Source: Brachypterus glaber (taxonomy: Eukaryota > Arthropoda > Insecta > Coleoptera > Kateretidae). Taken from it: 64,000 bases of DNA. Shown piece by piece: positions 33,694-48,600 of this stretch. The translations under genes and the position numbers were made by a program. A model generated the notes under the pieces. The model made no database searches. It was given only the letters and a program-made list of their open reading frames with translations, and was not told the origin of the DNA. Position 1 is the first letter of the stretch; each line of letters begins with the position of its first letter. The stretch is taken from contig OY294048.1 of NCBI GenBank assembly GCA_958510825.1, forward strand, positions 18,183,589 to 18,247,588. Reading direction: 5' to 3'.

Positions 33694-36600
33694 GTAAGTG
33701 ATTTTTACTATTAATTTAATTAAATTATATTATCCAATAATATGTTAACCCACATTGTAAATGACAGTAGTCAAAAAAATGCGGAAAAATCTCATTTTTT
33801 GAATTTAGAAGCGTATAAAAAAACAACAAATAAAGATATTTTAAATCCGCTTTTTTGGCTTACAGACCCATTAAGAGAACTAATTCACAAAAAAAAATAG
33901 TCAGACCTTAATTTTTCTTACTAAAACTATTATAGTGTAGTATAATAGGCAAAAAAAACACTTTGTTCTATAAATAATAATTAAAGTCCAAACGAGCTGT
34001 GCGAGAAAAACGAAAATAAAGCCAGGTCCTCGGAAAATAATTTTTTTTTTTTTGTAGAGCAGTGTAATTATAGATCATAAAAATCACCTTAACAGGCCAG
34101 TTATCCCCAAAAATAATATTTTTTTCCACTTTTACTCACTAATCTAAATCGTTTGGTGAAAGAATTTTTTTAATTACACATTTTGTAAAAAAGTTATAAG
34201 GTTTAAAACTAAAATAGTCAGAAAAATGTACAGACACACCGACATTTAGGCTACAGGCTTAAAATAATGCTAAGTTTATTAATGAGAAAAACTAACATAG
34301 CATAACTAACAAATGAAATATTTGCATATTCTATTTGCAATTAAATTAATCATTTTTGTATAATATTTAATTAAAAAGTTAATAACTATACTGCCCTTCA
34401 AAGACAAGTTGTCCTCTCAGCAAAAATTCACTTTTTGAGATAAGCACACCATTGTATTGCTTTACATATGCTTACTAAAAAGAAATGTCCACCTAAAACC
34501 CAAATCCTAAAAATTAGCCGAAGATGTTTGCCCTAAGTGGAAAATTTTCAATTTTTTCTAAATAGAGTTGTCCTAACTAGTCTTTACTAGACGAATAAGT
34601 CAGAACTAGGGCTAACTTTACAGATCTTAGTAATTTGATTGGACTTTTTGGATCATTTTGTCCCAACTTTCTCAGATAGAACAAATGCATTTAGTATGAC
34701 AATTTATTTTTCTAACATAAGGTATATTTTTTTTCAAAGGATATCACGTATTTTTTATTTAAAATAAAGTAGAACGCCATATTTATTTAACATGTTTTTA
34801 AAAAGTGCAAAGAAAAACAATAGCACTGGCCATATCTCGAATAGGAATAGGACAACTTGTCTTAAAAGGGAACTATAGTTGTTTACAGGTTGATCAAGTG
34901 AAAACAATCCACCCGAAATATCTCGCAAACTAAGCATAATGTGAAAATTAAAAAAAAAGAGATTAATTTGATTTTTCCAGGGGGAAATTTAAGTATATAA
35001 TTGTGGGAGTTGTAACTTTCACCCTTTAACCCCCAGTTATAAAACCTTAAATAGCAATCCATCATTTAACAAAGCTTAAAAAATGTACACCTACCCTTAA
35101 GGGTATATAATTTTGAAAATAATTGGATTAAAATATAAACAGAACTTAACTAATTATTTATAATATTTCTTGTTCTTTTTTATATAAAATAATGAAAAAA
35201 TCTTGCTATTAAGAACACTTTAATAAATAAAATAAATATATATGAATAGTTCCAACGTTTCGAAGGTAATATGTCCCTTCTTCTTCAGGGTAAAAATTAA
35301 AAATAGAAATAAAAAATTATACAAATTTAAAATCTAATTGTCAAAAAACTGATAACAGAACTTAACATTAAAAAAAGAAAGTAAAATCAGTTTAATTCAT
35401 GGGAGTTGTATCTTCTACCTACCTTACAAGCTAAGCTTAGCTAGGTTTGGACTTTTTGGACTACCAGTCACTCCAACTTCTTTTTTTTAATTATCTCAAT
35501 TCTTGTAAAGTCCAGTCAAATAACAAGGAATTCCTATGTTAAAATTTTAATACATGCACACGGGCTGATACTTTAAAGGGTAGTATGTAGTAACGGAACA
35601 CTCCTGTTAGTTTTCACCGGGTGATTTGTGTAAGAGGTGTCTGCTATCTTAAAGTTTAGGGGTTATCTCGCTAAATATGCATCTTACGATAAAAAGGCAA
35701 ATTACCAATTTTGTTGAGAAGGAAAAGTCCAAAATTTTTTGTTTTCATCATTTTTTTAATATATTAATAACAATCGAGTTATAGATATTCAAAAATGGCC
35801 ACTTTGGCGGTGAAAATGTTTTTTTTTTAATTTTCTGTGCAAAGAAAAACAATAGCACTGGCCATATCTCGAATAGGAATAGGACAACTTGTCTTAAAAG
35901 GGAAGTATAGTTGTTTACAGGTTGATCAATTGAAAACAATCCACCCGAAATATCTCGCAAACTAAGCATAATGTGAAAATTTTAAAAAAGGGATTAATTT
36001 GATTTTTGCATGGGGAAATTTAAGTATATAATTGTAAGGGTTGTAACTTTCACCCTTTAACCCCCAGTTATAAAACCTTAAATAGCAATCCATCATTTAA
36101 CAAAGCTTAAAAAATGTACACCTACCCTTAAGGGTATATAATTTTGAAAATAATTGGATTAAAATATAAACAGAACTTAACATTAAAAAAAGAAAGTAAA
36201 ATCAGTTTAATTCATGGGAGTTGTATCTTCTACCTACCTTACAAGCTAAGCTTAGCTAGGTTTGGACTTTTTGGACTTTTTGGACTACCAGTCACTCCAA
36301 CTTCTTTTTTTTAATTATCTCAATTCTTGTAATAGTCCAGTCAAATAACAAGGAATTCCTATGTTAAAATTTTAATACATGCACACGGGCTGATACTTTA
36401 AAGGGTAGTATGTAGTAACGGAACACTCCTGTTAGTTTTCACCGGGTGATTTGTGAAAATGTTTTTTTTTTAATTTTCTGCCAAATATACAAAAAAAAAT
36501 TCTACCGGTCTGTCTATAAAAATACATCTGCATACCAAATTTCAAGTCGCTAGCTCAAAGCGTTCTTAAGTTATCGTGGATACAGACAGACCGACAGACT

Positions 36601-39600
36601 GACAGACAGACATAATTTTTTGCTTATTTTGATTTTTCTTGACGTTTGGACTTAAGCAAAAAAAATTGATTACTTTCTTTTATGAGAAAGTAAAAAGTAA
36701 TTATCTTTTTTAGTAATCATTTCAGTGTGCAAAAATCATCGGGATCCAAATATTTCGGGGTCTCAAGATTTTAGGATCGAATAATATATATATATACTTT
36801 TTTACTTTAGGGATAGGAAATTATGTACACATTAAATGTTTAGAAAGATAAACTAATATTTTTTAAATTTTTAGCAAAATATATAAAACCATGTAGAAAG
36901 GACGATCCAAAATTAAATGAATGTGCCATGAGGCATGCCAAGGATGCCCTTCCGTTTATTATAAAAGGTAAGTTTGCAATGAAAAAATTACGGTACTAAT
37001 GAGCAGCCCCGTAGTGACTTTGCATTTTACCTGGAGAATGCCCATACATCCAAAATTAATAATTTTTGGATATATACCGACTTTAAGGGGTGGTAGAGGA
37101 CATCAAAACAAACATTTTTTGTTTAGTAAACATATGTCCGCAAATGAGCCGTTTGGGCTGTAGAGCAAAAAAATGATTTGGTATTATTTACAAAAAATGT
37201 TTAGAAGGACATGAATTCAATCACTTTTTGCTAATTTAGGGCATCCAAAATTGTTGCTCCTATATTGAAATAAAAATATATTTTATGACCCAAATGTCAC
37301 GTAAGTTACCTGTCACCAACAGGTTTATTATACTTTACAATTAAATTTTAGATAGATAGATAGATAGATTCTTTATTGCCTTTAAGCTATTATAAAAATA
37401 GATAGACTCGTCACTACATAGATAGTATCTTTAAGGTACTATCTATGTAGTGACGAGTAATCTTTAAGGTACTATCTATGTAGTGACGAGTACCTAATAG
37501 GTACACATATATAAATAAATAATACAAAAATAAAGCAGGTAAAAAACATAAATAGAAAAAATACATAAAAACAAACAAAAAAAAAAACATGAATAAAAAA
37601 TAACATAAATATTAAAACAAGAATAAAAAACAATGAATATTTATTACTCATATAAGAGTAGATATTCGAGTTCAGCAATTTTTTTACCTTTATTTTAAAC
37701 AAGTTTAGTGATATAGCATCTTTATCATAAATGGGTAATTTATTATAAGAGCTGCATAATGAGGTGATTTTTTGTACATACACAACTTAAATCTTTTGTC
37801 TAAATAGGTGTCGATCACTTGTGGGATAGTCATGTAAGAAACCATTGGTTAAAAAAGCACATTTATTTTGAAAGACAAAGACAAATAATTTATACAAATA
37901 TATTGACGTTACAGTTAAAATACAATTATTTTTAAAAACTTCCCCACAAGAATCCCTAAAACCTAAATTAAAAATTATCCTAATCAGTCTTTTTTGCAGT
38001 ACGAGTACTCTATCAATATCACAGGTTTGTCCCCACACTATAATATTGTAGAATATTATAGAGTGAACATTGGCATAATATACACTTAACAACGTTTTAC
38101 GGCCCAATGAATTTTTAAGAATATTAATTAAAAAAACTTGTCTATTAAGTCTAGCACAAATACTGTCTATGTGATGGGACCAAGTAAAATGTTTATCAAT
38201 GACTATACCAAGGAAGTTTGATCTATTTTGAGGAACAAAGTATCGTTTATGCTAAAGCTGGAATTAGAAAAAACTTTTCAGTGATGTCCGAACTCAATAA
38301 AAACCGTTTTTTCATGATTTAAAATCAACTTATTTTTACAACACCAATCATTAAATGCATTATTAAGTTTTCTCTATTTAAATCTATTATTACAATTGTG
38401 GTGTCATCCGCGTACATAAAAATCTTGCCATCTAAAATAAAATAAGGAAGGTCGTTAACAAATAATACGAAAAGCAACTGGCCTAAAATACTAAAATACT
38501 TCCTTGAGGTGTCCCTTTAGAAGAACCAAATTTTTTGGAAAATATATTTTTAATCCTAACTCTAAAAGGCCTATTTGTTAAAAATGAACATAGCCACCTA
38601 TTAATTTGTCCACGAATTCCATTGCTGGAAAGCTTAGACTTAAGGAAATTAGGATCAACTGTGTTTTACAGTCACTATTTTTAAACTAAAAGTATAAATT
38701 TCCATTTTCAACCCTACTTTAAACATCTAAAAATGTCTAAAAAAATAAAAAAAAACATCGAGGGTTTGGCGCCAAAAACCCGATAAGTGGCAAAATCACA
38801 TTTAGATGTTTAAAAATAGGAAATTATGAGTTATCAGTTTTTAAAATGGTTCAATACTAAAATAGAATACGATTAAAAGGAAAAACCGGTAAATGATTAT
38901 ACCATTAAAAAGAGGGCAAAAAGTTAAGAATAGTGAAATTAAAAGGTCGTTTTGAGATTTTTATTAACTTATCGGGTTTTGGTTCCACACCTTTGACATA
39001 GTCATATTTTGTAATATGCCATAGCATAAATATGTTATACGATACAACAGACAGTTGTAGAATTAAGAGGTAAACAACATACAATTGTTATAAATACAAC
39101 AACAAATGCCATCTTATGTCCTAGTTAGTACTATACTATGTTACAATTTGTGGTTGGCACATATATAACAACATGTTGTATTAATAACGTTATTATTCTA
39201 TCAGTGTGCTACAATCTTTAAAACGATGTTTTATACGACCCCCTTTTCATTTAAAAAAATCCCCCCATGCCAACGCTATGTTTCAAGAGCTTAAAATAAC
39301 AAATATGCCTAGGCAAAAAGATAGTTTAAGTTCAACTTAGTGCCTATTCACAAGCTCGCATAAGAACATAAAACATAACAATGCGATGCCGTGATTGGCT
39401 TGATGGGCCGCCATGTATCTTGTAAGCCAAACACGGCATCGCAATCTTATGTTTTATGTTATTATGCAAGCTTCTGGATATGCCTTTATCCCTGAGACAA
39501 CTAGTACCGGTTCCCCTTCCCACTTAAATATAATTAATCTATAAAATAAATATTTTTTTTTAGGTGATAGGAAAACTAATTCTCCAGCATTAAATCCATT

Positions 39601-42600
39601 AAAACTTCCACTAGTTTCTGTTGACGCTAGTCAAGATCTAAAAATCAGTTTAACAGATGCCGTATTGTCTGGACTGGATTTAGTAAAAATTGAGGATGTA
39701 AAGTAAGTATTGCTTTTAGTTAACGCTTTATAACAGGCACGGAGCGCTGCGGCGTAGATTTTACGGTATCCGGTCTTTAAATCGAAAAAAAAAATTCGCA
39801 ACATATTTGTTAGGCTAAAAACTTCGCAAAGAAGTGGCCAAAAAATAAAAGTCGCATGGAAATTAGTTTCGCAAAAATTGTTTTAATGAATGTCAATGAA
39901 GATATTTGTTATATGCGCTCTTTTTTGTATTTAGATAGTTACCTACGTTTTATGTTAATTTTTAAATATAATTTCAGTCATTATAAAGTATTTATTAATT
40001 GGGTTTGGTTTGGATTGGTTAAAAAAACTAGGTTTATGTTTTGTTTTAGGTAAGATATAAAATTATTTGGGCAATGTGCTGGTATTGGTTTAATTATTTT
40101 TTGCTATAATATTATTTATAAAATATTTTGTTTTTTTTTCTTATTTTAAATTAATTAAAATATAAATAATAAATGAGTATAAATGTTTTTCTAAATTTCA
40201 TATTACAGTCAAACTCTATAACACAAACCTCTATAACTCGAAGTTTAAAAAAAAATTGTTCGCAAAATATTTGTTCACGCAAAAACTTCGCAAATAAAGT
40301 GCTCAAAAAATAAAAGTCGCATGGAAATTAGTTTCGCAAAAATTGTTTTAATGAATGTCAATGAAGATATTTGTTATATGCGCTCTTTTTTGTATTTAGA
40401 TAGTTTTATGTTAATTTTTAAATATAATTTCAGTCATTATAAAGTATTTATTAATTGGGTTTGGTTTGGGTTGGTTAAAAAAACTTGGTTTATGTTTTGG
40501 TTTAGGTAAGATGTAAAATTATTTGGGCAATGTGCTGGTATTGGTTTAATTATTTTTTGCTATAATATTATTTATAAAATATTTTGTTTTTTTTCTTATT
40601 TTAAATTAATTAAAATATAAATAATAAATGAGTATAAATGTTTTTCTAAATTTCATATTACAGTCAAACCTCTATAACACAAACCTCTATAACTTGAAGT
40701 TTAAAAAAAAATTGTTCACGCAAAAACTTCGCAAATAAAGTGCTCAAAAAATAAAAGTCGCATGGAAATTAGTTTCGCAAAAATTGTTTTAATGAATGTC
40801 AATGAAGATATTTGTTATATGCGCTCTTTTTTGTATTTAGATAGTTACCTACGTTTTATGTTAATTTTTAAATATAATTTCAGTCATTATAAAGTATTTA
40901 TTAATTGGGTTTGGTTTGGGTTGGTTAAAAAAACTTGGTTTATGTTTTGGTTTAGGTAAGATGTAAAATTATTTGGGCAATGTGCTGGTATTGGTTTAAT
41001 TATTTTTTGCTATAATATTATTTATAAAATATTTTGTTTTTTTTCTTATTTTAAATTAATTAAAATATAAATAATAAATGAGTATAAATGTTTTTCTAAA
41101 TTTCATATTACAGTCAAACCTCTATAACTCGAAGTTAACCGATGCACACAGGCGGAATTTTCTAAATTCATGGCCAAAACCCTTAATAAGCTCTAATTTA
41201 TACAAAAATTTGTATTTAGGGGTTTTTGGGGCTGCTGAATACAAATTTAACTTTCAAATTAATTTTTACAAAATGGCGGATCCAATATGGCTGCCGCCTA
41301 TATCAAAATTTGTAGATTTTTTACAAAAAATCATTGGTTTTTGAGGTCGCTGATTACGAATGTAATAGTTATTTTAATTTTTACAAAATGGCGGATCCAA
41401 TATGGCTGCCGCCTATATCAAAATTTGCAGGTGGTGAATATCAAGGTGAGGTAAGGGGGTAAAATGTGATAAAAATATTTTTTTAAGCATTTTTTTTATT
41501 TTTTTTTGTTTTTCAAAAAATTATTTTTTTTTCGGAAAAAAAAATTAATTTTTTTTTTCAAAAAAAAAAATTTTAAATATTTTTTGAAAAATTTTAGGTT
41601 TTTCAATTTTTTTATTAGTTTATTAATAAACCTAGACCTACAGGGGAAAGTATTATTTTGTTGGCAGAAGTATTTTTTTACTGCAAAAATACCTAAAGCC
41701 AAATCTGCCTGTCTTAGACATATTTTAGGTTTGGGGAGGGAGGCGCGGGGGATAACAAAACAATAATTTTTTGTAAAAAATAAATAGGTACATACCTACG
41801 AAATTTAAATCCATTTTAAAAAACTGCTTAAAAAAAGCAACAACTTTGATATTTATATTAAAAAAACTTGATTTTTTGGGAAAAATAATGTTTCAAAATT
41901 AGTTTCTTGAAACCCGATTTTTGAACTGACATTTTAGGTTAATTTGTTTTGATAGAAAACTTTGGCACCATCTATTGGTACAGTTCATAGATAGAAGATA
42001 AAAAACGATAGAGGCAACTATTTGAAGCAATTTCGCTTTCGAGGGTTTTGGCCATGAATTTAGAAAATTCCGCCTGTGTGCGATGTTCCCAGCACATTTT
42101 TTATTGTAACAATGTATTTTCACCTTTTTTTCTTCCTCAAAATCTTTTTCCAGCCAAATATTTCGGATTAATCTCGCGGCCCCTTGAGTTTCGAGTTCTA
42201 GAAGTAAAAGATTGTATTTCTACTTATTTATTTAAAAGAAATTAAAGCAATAATGCCACTGCAGTTTATAAATAGTCGACTTTTGACAAAAAAGCTTTAC
42301 TAAAAGAAACTGTAAAAATACATTCGCGAACTTTTAGACTTTTGCGAATAAAGATTATGCAAATTGAGTTATTGAGAATTAAAGGTTTCACGAACTAAAG
42401 GTTTCCGAACTAAAATTTTGCAAAGATGTTCTTACGAATTCTTTGCTGCGAACTTTTTTTTTCGAATTAAAGACCGTGAACCAGATTTTACACCTAGGTA
42501 GTATGGATCTCGTAATTTCTCCTTACTCCTACTACTTACAGATTTGCGCGCCTTAGTTACTTTTACACATTTAGACCAAAAACCGAACGGAGAATTCAGT

Positions 42601-45600
42601 GTTCTACAAAGATGTTTTACGTGTTAACATTAGCAAAAGTAAAAAATATGTTTATCCAATACATACAGATAATAAGACAATTACCAGCTTTATTTTAAAT
42701 AGATAAACTCAATAATAACCCCCGCGTGGCTTCTACTTTATTGAGTGGATAATTACTTATTTTACCCACTCAACTGTCACTTGTCAAATTATTTTCTTGT
42801 AAATATCTTTAAAATTTTTAATAAAAATATGAACTACTAAGCTATTTATTGGATAAAACCTTGTATGGCACTCATGGGTAAACCGATATTGCCCTCTCGA
42901 AAATTAACCTGCTTGGCTGATGCCTCGCAGGTTAATTTTCTCATGGGCAATATCTTACTTTACCCACTAGTACCATAAATAACTATTACTAAAAGCAGGG
43001 GTTATTTTAAGAATTTCTCCCACTGCACAATTCAACAAACGATGCGGCGCATGCACCAAAATTGTAAACAGCTCAAAATCAATTTTTGTCTTACTTTTTT
43101 GTGAAATTCCAAATGACATAAATAAAATAATGATGATGATGATGATAAAATATGATGTAAGTACGTTAAAATGTACTCTAAATTCAAATCTGTCATCAGA
43201 ATTTACTATATGATCAAATTTTATATATAACTAATAAGCAAAAACCCTCTAGAAAATTTTCGGGTTCAGCATAATAAATTATGTAAGCTCAACCTACAAA
43301 CTATGGGTATATTTTCAAAATCTTTAATTTTAGATAATTCGCTTTAAATTGAAAATTTGGTTTAAAAAAAAATTAATAAAAAACGGTAGAAAATCAAGTC
43401 ACAATAACCGTTTTCCTTGACAATTTTTTTTGTAATTTCACATCCCAGCCGATCCCAAACCGAGTCAAAATTTATAAAAAATGCCACTGAGTTAAAATTA
43501 ATTTATAAATATTGAATTAGGACATTTGTATAAGTGTCACATCCCATCTTTAATGTTTTTTATTAATCCATTTATTTTTTTTTATTTGGTTTGTTTGTTT
43601 TGTTTTATACTGTTTAACGTCGTTTTTAACTGCTATGGCCTAATTGACGGGACCGCCATCTTTACGTCCTGAAATGTGTTTACAGTTTCACCTGCAACCC
43701 ACATTACAGTTAGTCATCGTAGTTCCATCTACCGACTATTTACACCACTATACATCCATGCTCTATGTGGGGCTCGAACCCACAACCCCAGGATACGTAA
43801 GCAAACGCGCGAACCATTGCGCCACCGGGGTCCGCTATTTTTTTTTGTACAACTTAATAAAACTTCAGCCCCCTATAACTTGTTTATTTTCAGGGATTTT
43901 TTTTTTAATTTGGTACCACTGATGTTACGGAGTAGGGTTGTTGTTAGATATTTTTTTACGGGATTTTACATATACATTTTAATCTCGTATAGGGACCATT
44001 ACATTAAAAAACCAGCTGGAGTGGAAGGGGTTAAGTAATTACTAATATATAAAGTTTAACTTATTCGAAAATTAAAAAATAAATAAATTTGCAAAATTTA
44101 AAAAATATGTAGGATCGTTCTAATAAAAAAGATTATATAAACCTGAGCCTAAAAAATGTATCCGGTATCTTCAGTTTTTTTAGATGCTATGTTGTTGAAT
44201 GATTTACTTTGGTTAAAACAGTTTATTTAGTAGGGGATAAAAGTTCTGATTTATATCCTGGAATGGGCAAAATAAAGTCCAAAGCATTAAGTTAAAAATT
44301 AATTGCAAACTTTGGAATTATTTTATTCTTCCTATAAGATATACCTAAATAGGATGTTTTATTCCTTAATAAAGTTATCCTAATAGTTTTTTTTCTTGTT
44401 TTAAATTTAATAAAAAATTATAAAAGCTCCATGGAGCTCTCTGCAAAGATATTTTTTCCTTAAAGGGCATTTGCACGGTAAAATGCATAGCCAGTCCAAA
44501 AATGGACGGGTGGATAGACAGACGGTCTAACGAACATTTTTAAAAGTTGTTTATAATTCTATTTTTTTTTTTTTTGGGTCGGAATTACATGTATAATACT
44601 GCTTTAAAGCTTAGAGGATTATAATAAGCTTTATGTTACATTAAAATATAAAATATTTATTTTTTTAGCATTGACCTCCAAAGAAAGCACATAGCCGTTA
44701 GAGTATCCAGTAAACTTCTAAATTTACTTGGAACATACAAAATGCAAGGAAAAATTTTAATATTGCCAATCACAGGAGAAGGACCAGCTAATATGACATT
44801 TTGTAAGTATATTTTAGTATAGTACACTTTACAAAAAAAAAAAAATACAGAGTAATTATATTATTTTTTACTAATTTTTAATAATAATCTGATATACCAT
44901 CTATACACACAGTAAAACATTGTCTTAAATCAAGAATATGGTAATTTCTATATAAAGAAGAGAATATATTCTTCTTTTATACATACTATATTATCGGGAG
45001 AATAACATCCCTACTGTCAATTTTGTTTATTAACTACTCAGTTATTAGTGCATGTTAAGAGTACGAGGTCAATGTGACTTTAAGAATAATATATTTGTGA
45101 TTATTATAGATTTCAATTTAAAAAAATTAAATAATCAAGAAGAAGAAGGATCTTTGTTCTGCGGACCGCTCATTTATTATTAAGTGGCTAATAAAGTACA
45201 CATAGTGTGGAGTAGAGTTATTGTGAGTAGAGATGTTATAGGGTAGAGATATTATGGAGTAGGGTTGATGTGAAGTAGGAATGTTATGGAGTAGGCATGT
45301 TTGGGAGTAGGGAAATTGAGAGTAGAGATGTTATTCTGCCTTCTTATCCTTTCATATTTGAGAATATATTCTCCTTTCAAGTATACCATATTCTTATCCT
45401 TTCATATTTAAAGTAAAATTTTGCTTTAAAGGAGGATATATTCTCTTCGATATATTCAAATCACATATATATTATTAAATAGAGCGTAGCAGAGTAATAT
45501 ATTTTTGATGCTCAGGATGTGAAATTGCCTTTTAAATTGCAGTTTTCTCGAAAGCGGTTGGCCCTACAGTTTTACATAAAGAGTACCTTTTTTATGTATT

Positions 45601-48600
45601 TTTAATTACAGACTAATATTTTATTGAGAAAAAGCCAAAAAGTCTAAAGATGTAAAAGTTTGGGGCAAAAAAGTGACATCGTCCCCCCATTTTTTACGTC
45701 CCTGGTTAAACTTACCAAATAAGAATTACATAAAATGATAGCCTTTATCAGTGTAAAGGCATGTGCAAAAAATCGTTACTGGAGTTCATAGGGCTCAAAT
45801 ATATCAAATAAAAACTACTTTTCAGGTGTACCCTTAGGGGGTCGTAGCTCCCTTAGGGCTAATTTCTCGACCAAGCTTTATAGGAACATTTTTTCATATT
45901 TTTAGACCTAGAATTACCCCTTAAAATTTTGTACCTTGTTTTTAAATCACCCTTTGTACATACAAAAAATGTATGCTTAAACCAGGAATATTTTTTTATA
46001 TGGTTAATTTAAACATATGGTATAGTCACTCCAACATTTAATTTGATTTAACAATACCGTATGCTGAATTTAACTATACTATGTTTAATTTAACTTTACT
46101 GTGGTTGAATTAACCATAGCATATATTCCTATATCTTCAACCATATGGTATATTTGCGTATACAGGAATATATGCAACATTTATTTTAACCACAAATTAG
46201 TTAAATTAATTGTTTTTACACATTCAGTAACCAAATATACAGGGTGATTAGTAACTGCCATGCCAAAATTTAAGAGGTTTGTACTTTTTAGTAAAAATGT
46301 ATTGGGCTTAACACATTTTTGCCCCAAACTTTTTTATGTGTACTTTTTTTGGATTTTTTGTAAAAAATATGGATTCCTTGAGTATAAATACATAAAAAAT
46401 ATCATATAGTGTAAGACTGTAGGAGCAATCGTTTAAAAAAAATGCAATTAGGAGGATATAACATTTTGTGCCACCCAAATGTTACTTTTTAAATGGCTAT
46501 TACTCCTTTAATGTTAAATTTGGGTGTTTTGGTAAAGAATACTTTTTTGCTCAGTTTTAAATAGAGAATCACCCTGCAACATTAAAATTTTATTGATGCT
46601 TTTTTTGTTCCCCATTCAATATGTCATCTTCGAAGGGCCGTAGCTCCCTTAGGGCTCATTTCCAGACCAGCCTTTATAAAATCTTTTTTTTATATTTTTT
46701 AATGCAGAATCACCTCTTAAATTTTGGCATGCCAGATATATACAACAGCATTATTATAAATTCACTTACGCATTGTGTAGCAGTCTGGGGACTTAGATAT
46801 CTTGAAGTCATAGAGAGAGTGCAAGTCTGCTTTTTTAAAAGACTTCTGTTACTAACAAAAAACACCCCTGATTTTATGGTCAGACTCGAATCCGGAACTG
46901 TTAAGTTATCTTTCATAGTATTCAAATTATGCCTATCCTGGTTAAAAAATATTCTGGCATCGGCAGATGACAGATATCCTAAAATCTGTTACAATCGGTT
47001 GCAATATCTATCTGATGGTGACGCAAGATATAATTGGGTGGCTCAATTAAAAACTCTATTTGCTTATATTGGAAAACATGACTTTTTAAATAATTTAAAT
47101 CTGCAAACACTCAATAGAGAAAAAACCAATCTCCTGCAAATGTTTAAAGATAAATTACACCAAGACGATTTGGCTAGAGTTACTGAAAGTAGGTTCTCCA
47201 GTTTCTTTTTACATCTCCAGGTCAATAACGAACCGGCTAGATCTACAATCTGCCTACTTATCTTGTGCGCATTTTTGCACAAATTAGGTTAAGTTGTTGC
47301 AAATATCTTAAAATCGTGTATAAAGGATCCTTGTATAATATTAACTACTCTGAGTTATGTACAATGTGTAATTTGTCAAGGCTTGAAACATTTGAGCATA
47401 TTTTATTTGAGAGCCCACTATATAGAGCTTTTAGATTAGCTCATATATCTTTTCTAACAAACTTTAATGAACTTGTGAATCTATTAGATGCTCTGGACTT
47501 ACGGAACATCAAATCTCTTTGTAACTATCTCATTCAATGTGTCAAATTAAGGGCTTTTGTTCTAAATGAATAAATTAGTTAATTACTTAGGTACTTATTG
47601 TGAATTTTTTTTTTATATGTTTATTTCATTCGTGTTTATTTTTCTTTTCTATTGATTTATCTAACTCTTGCTGTAAGATGAATTTCTTTATAAGCAATAA
47701 AGATTATTATTATTATTATTTATATTTGGCATGCCAGTTATTGATCACCCTGTATATAAAATGGAATATTAAACCACTGTAAAATATTATTTTTTTTTAT
47801 AAGGGCTCGAGCGCTAGTATAAATATTTATATACCATTATTTATATACCATAAAAATTAAAGCTTTTGTCTTTTTCCCATGTCACCCAAGATTTTACCCC
47901 AATGATTTTTTATTTTCAACAGATAATGGCGTCTTCGATTATTCCTTGGATTATGGTTTAGTGAAGAAAAGCGATAACCAGGAATACATTACATTTTTAA
48001 AATCGTCAGTGAAATATCGTATTGAAAAATCCCAATATCAGTTTGATAATCTTTTTAATGGAGACAAACGATTAGGTAAGACAAAATTTAATATTGAAAA
48101 ATAAATACAAGGTATTTAGTGGTTTTGCAATCCGGATTTCCTGAACTCCAAATCTCAGGATTCATGATTAGTTTTGTTATATTTATTCTCCGGAATTAGG
48201 AGGGGTTCAATCCCTGGATTTAGGGGATAGATTTTAAATGATGATTAGTAACTGTGTAATATTTTCTTAACAATTTAAGACCTAAAGATAAAATTAGTTA
48301 ACTAAACTTTACTGTACACCATGAAACTCTTGGTAGATTCAGGCATAATTATCGGTAACTAAACCAAGCCATTCTGGCCTTTTGATTGGCTTTTCAATTG
48401 GCCAATCAAAAGGCCTGAATGGCTTAGTTTAGTGATAATTATGCCTGAATTGACCTTTAAAATAAACTTTCAAATGTCAATAGGCACATCAATTTGGGTT
48501 TGTGTCATATGACAATAGTATATTATTCAATGAGCTTATAATAATTGCTATTAATCAATGAGGGTGAATTTTGGGACACGAGCAGAAAGGCGAGTGACCT

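Larger units (their letters stand above)
39755..42500. mobile_element. Composite TIR element with pogo-like ends
   Basis: GATTTTACGGTATCCGGTCT-TTAAATCG near 39757 and its imperfect complement CGAATTAAAGACCGTGAACC-AGATTTTAC near 42463 form outer inverted ends in takeout intron 3. Inside, CAGTCAAACCTCTATAAC, resembling pogo/Tigger termini, recurs after each tandem unit. TTCGCAAA-like motifs cluster at both subterminal zones. No transposase is seen. Confidence 0.6.

Noticed and set aside
39856..40959. Three similar 62-65 aa ORFs as a small gene family
   Set aside because: They sit at the same place in tandem repeat units, so their similarity follows from DNA duplication; the composition is Phe/Tyr/Asn-rich and one has an internal deletion.
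41496..41766. Lys/Phe-rich ORFs on both strands
   Set aside because: Produced by A/T homopolymer runs.
43761..43833. Functional tRNA gene on the minus strand
   Set aside because: A and B boxes are good, but the acceptor-stem ends do not pair and the sequence continues into a SINE body and tail.
43644..44038. 92-aa and 120-aa + strand ORFs
   Set aside because: They run antisense through the SINE, including its tRNA-like head.
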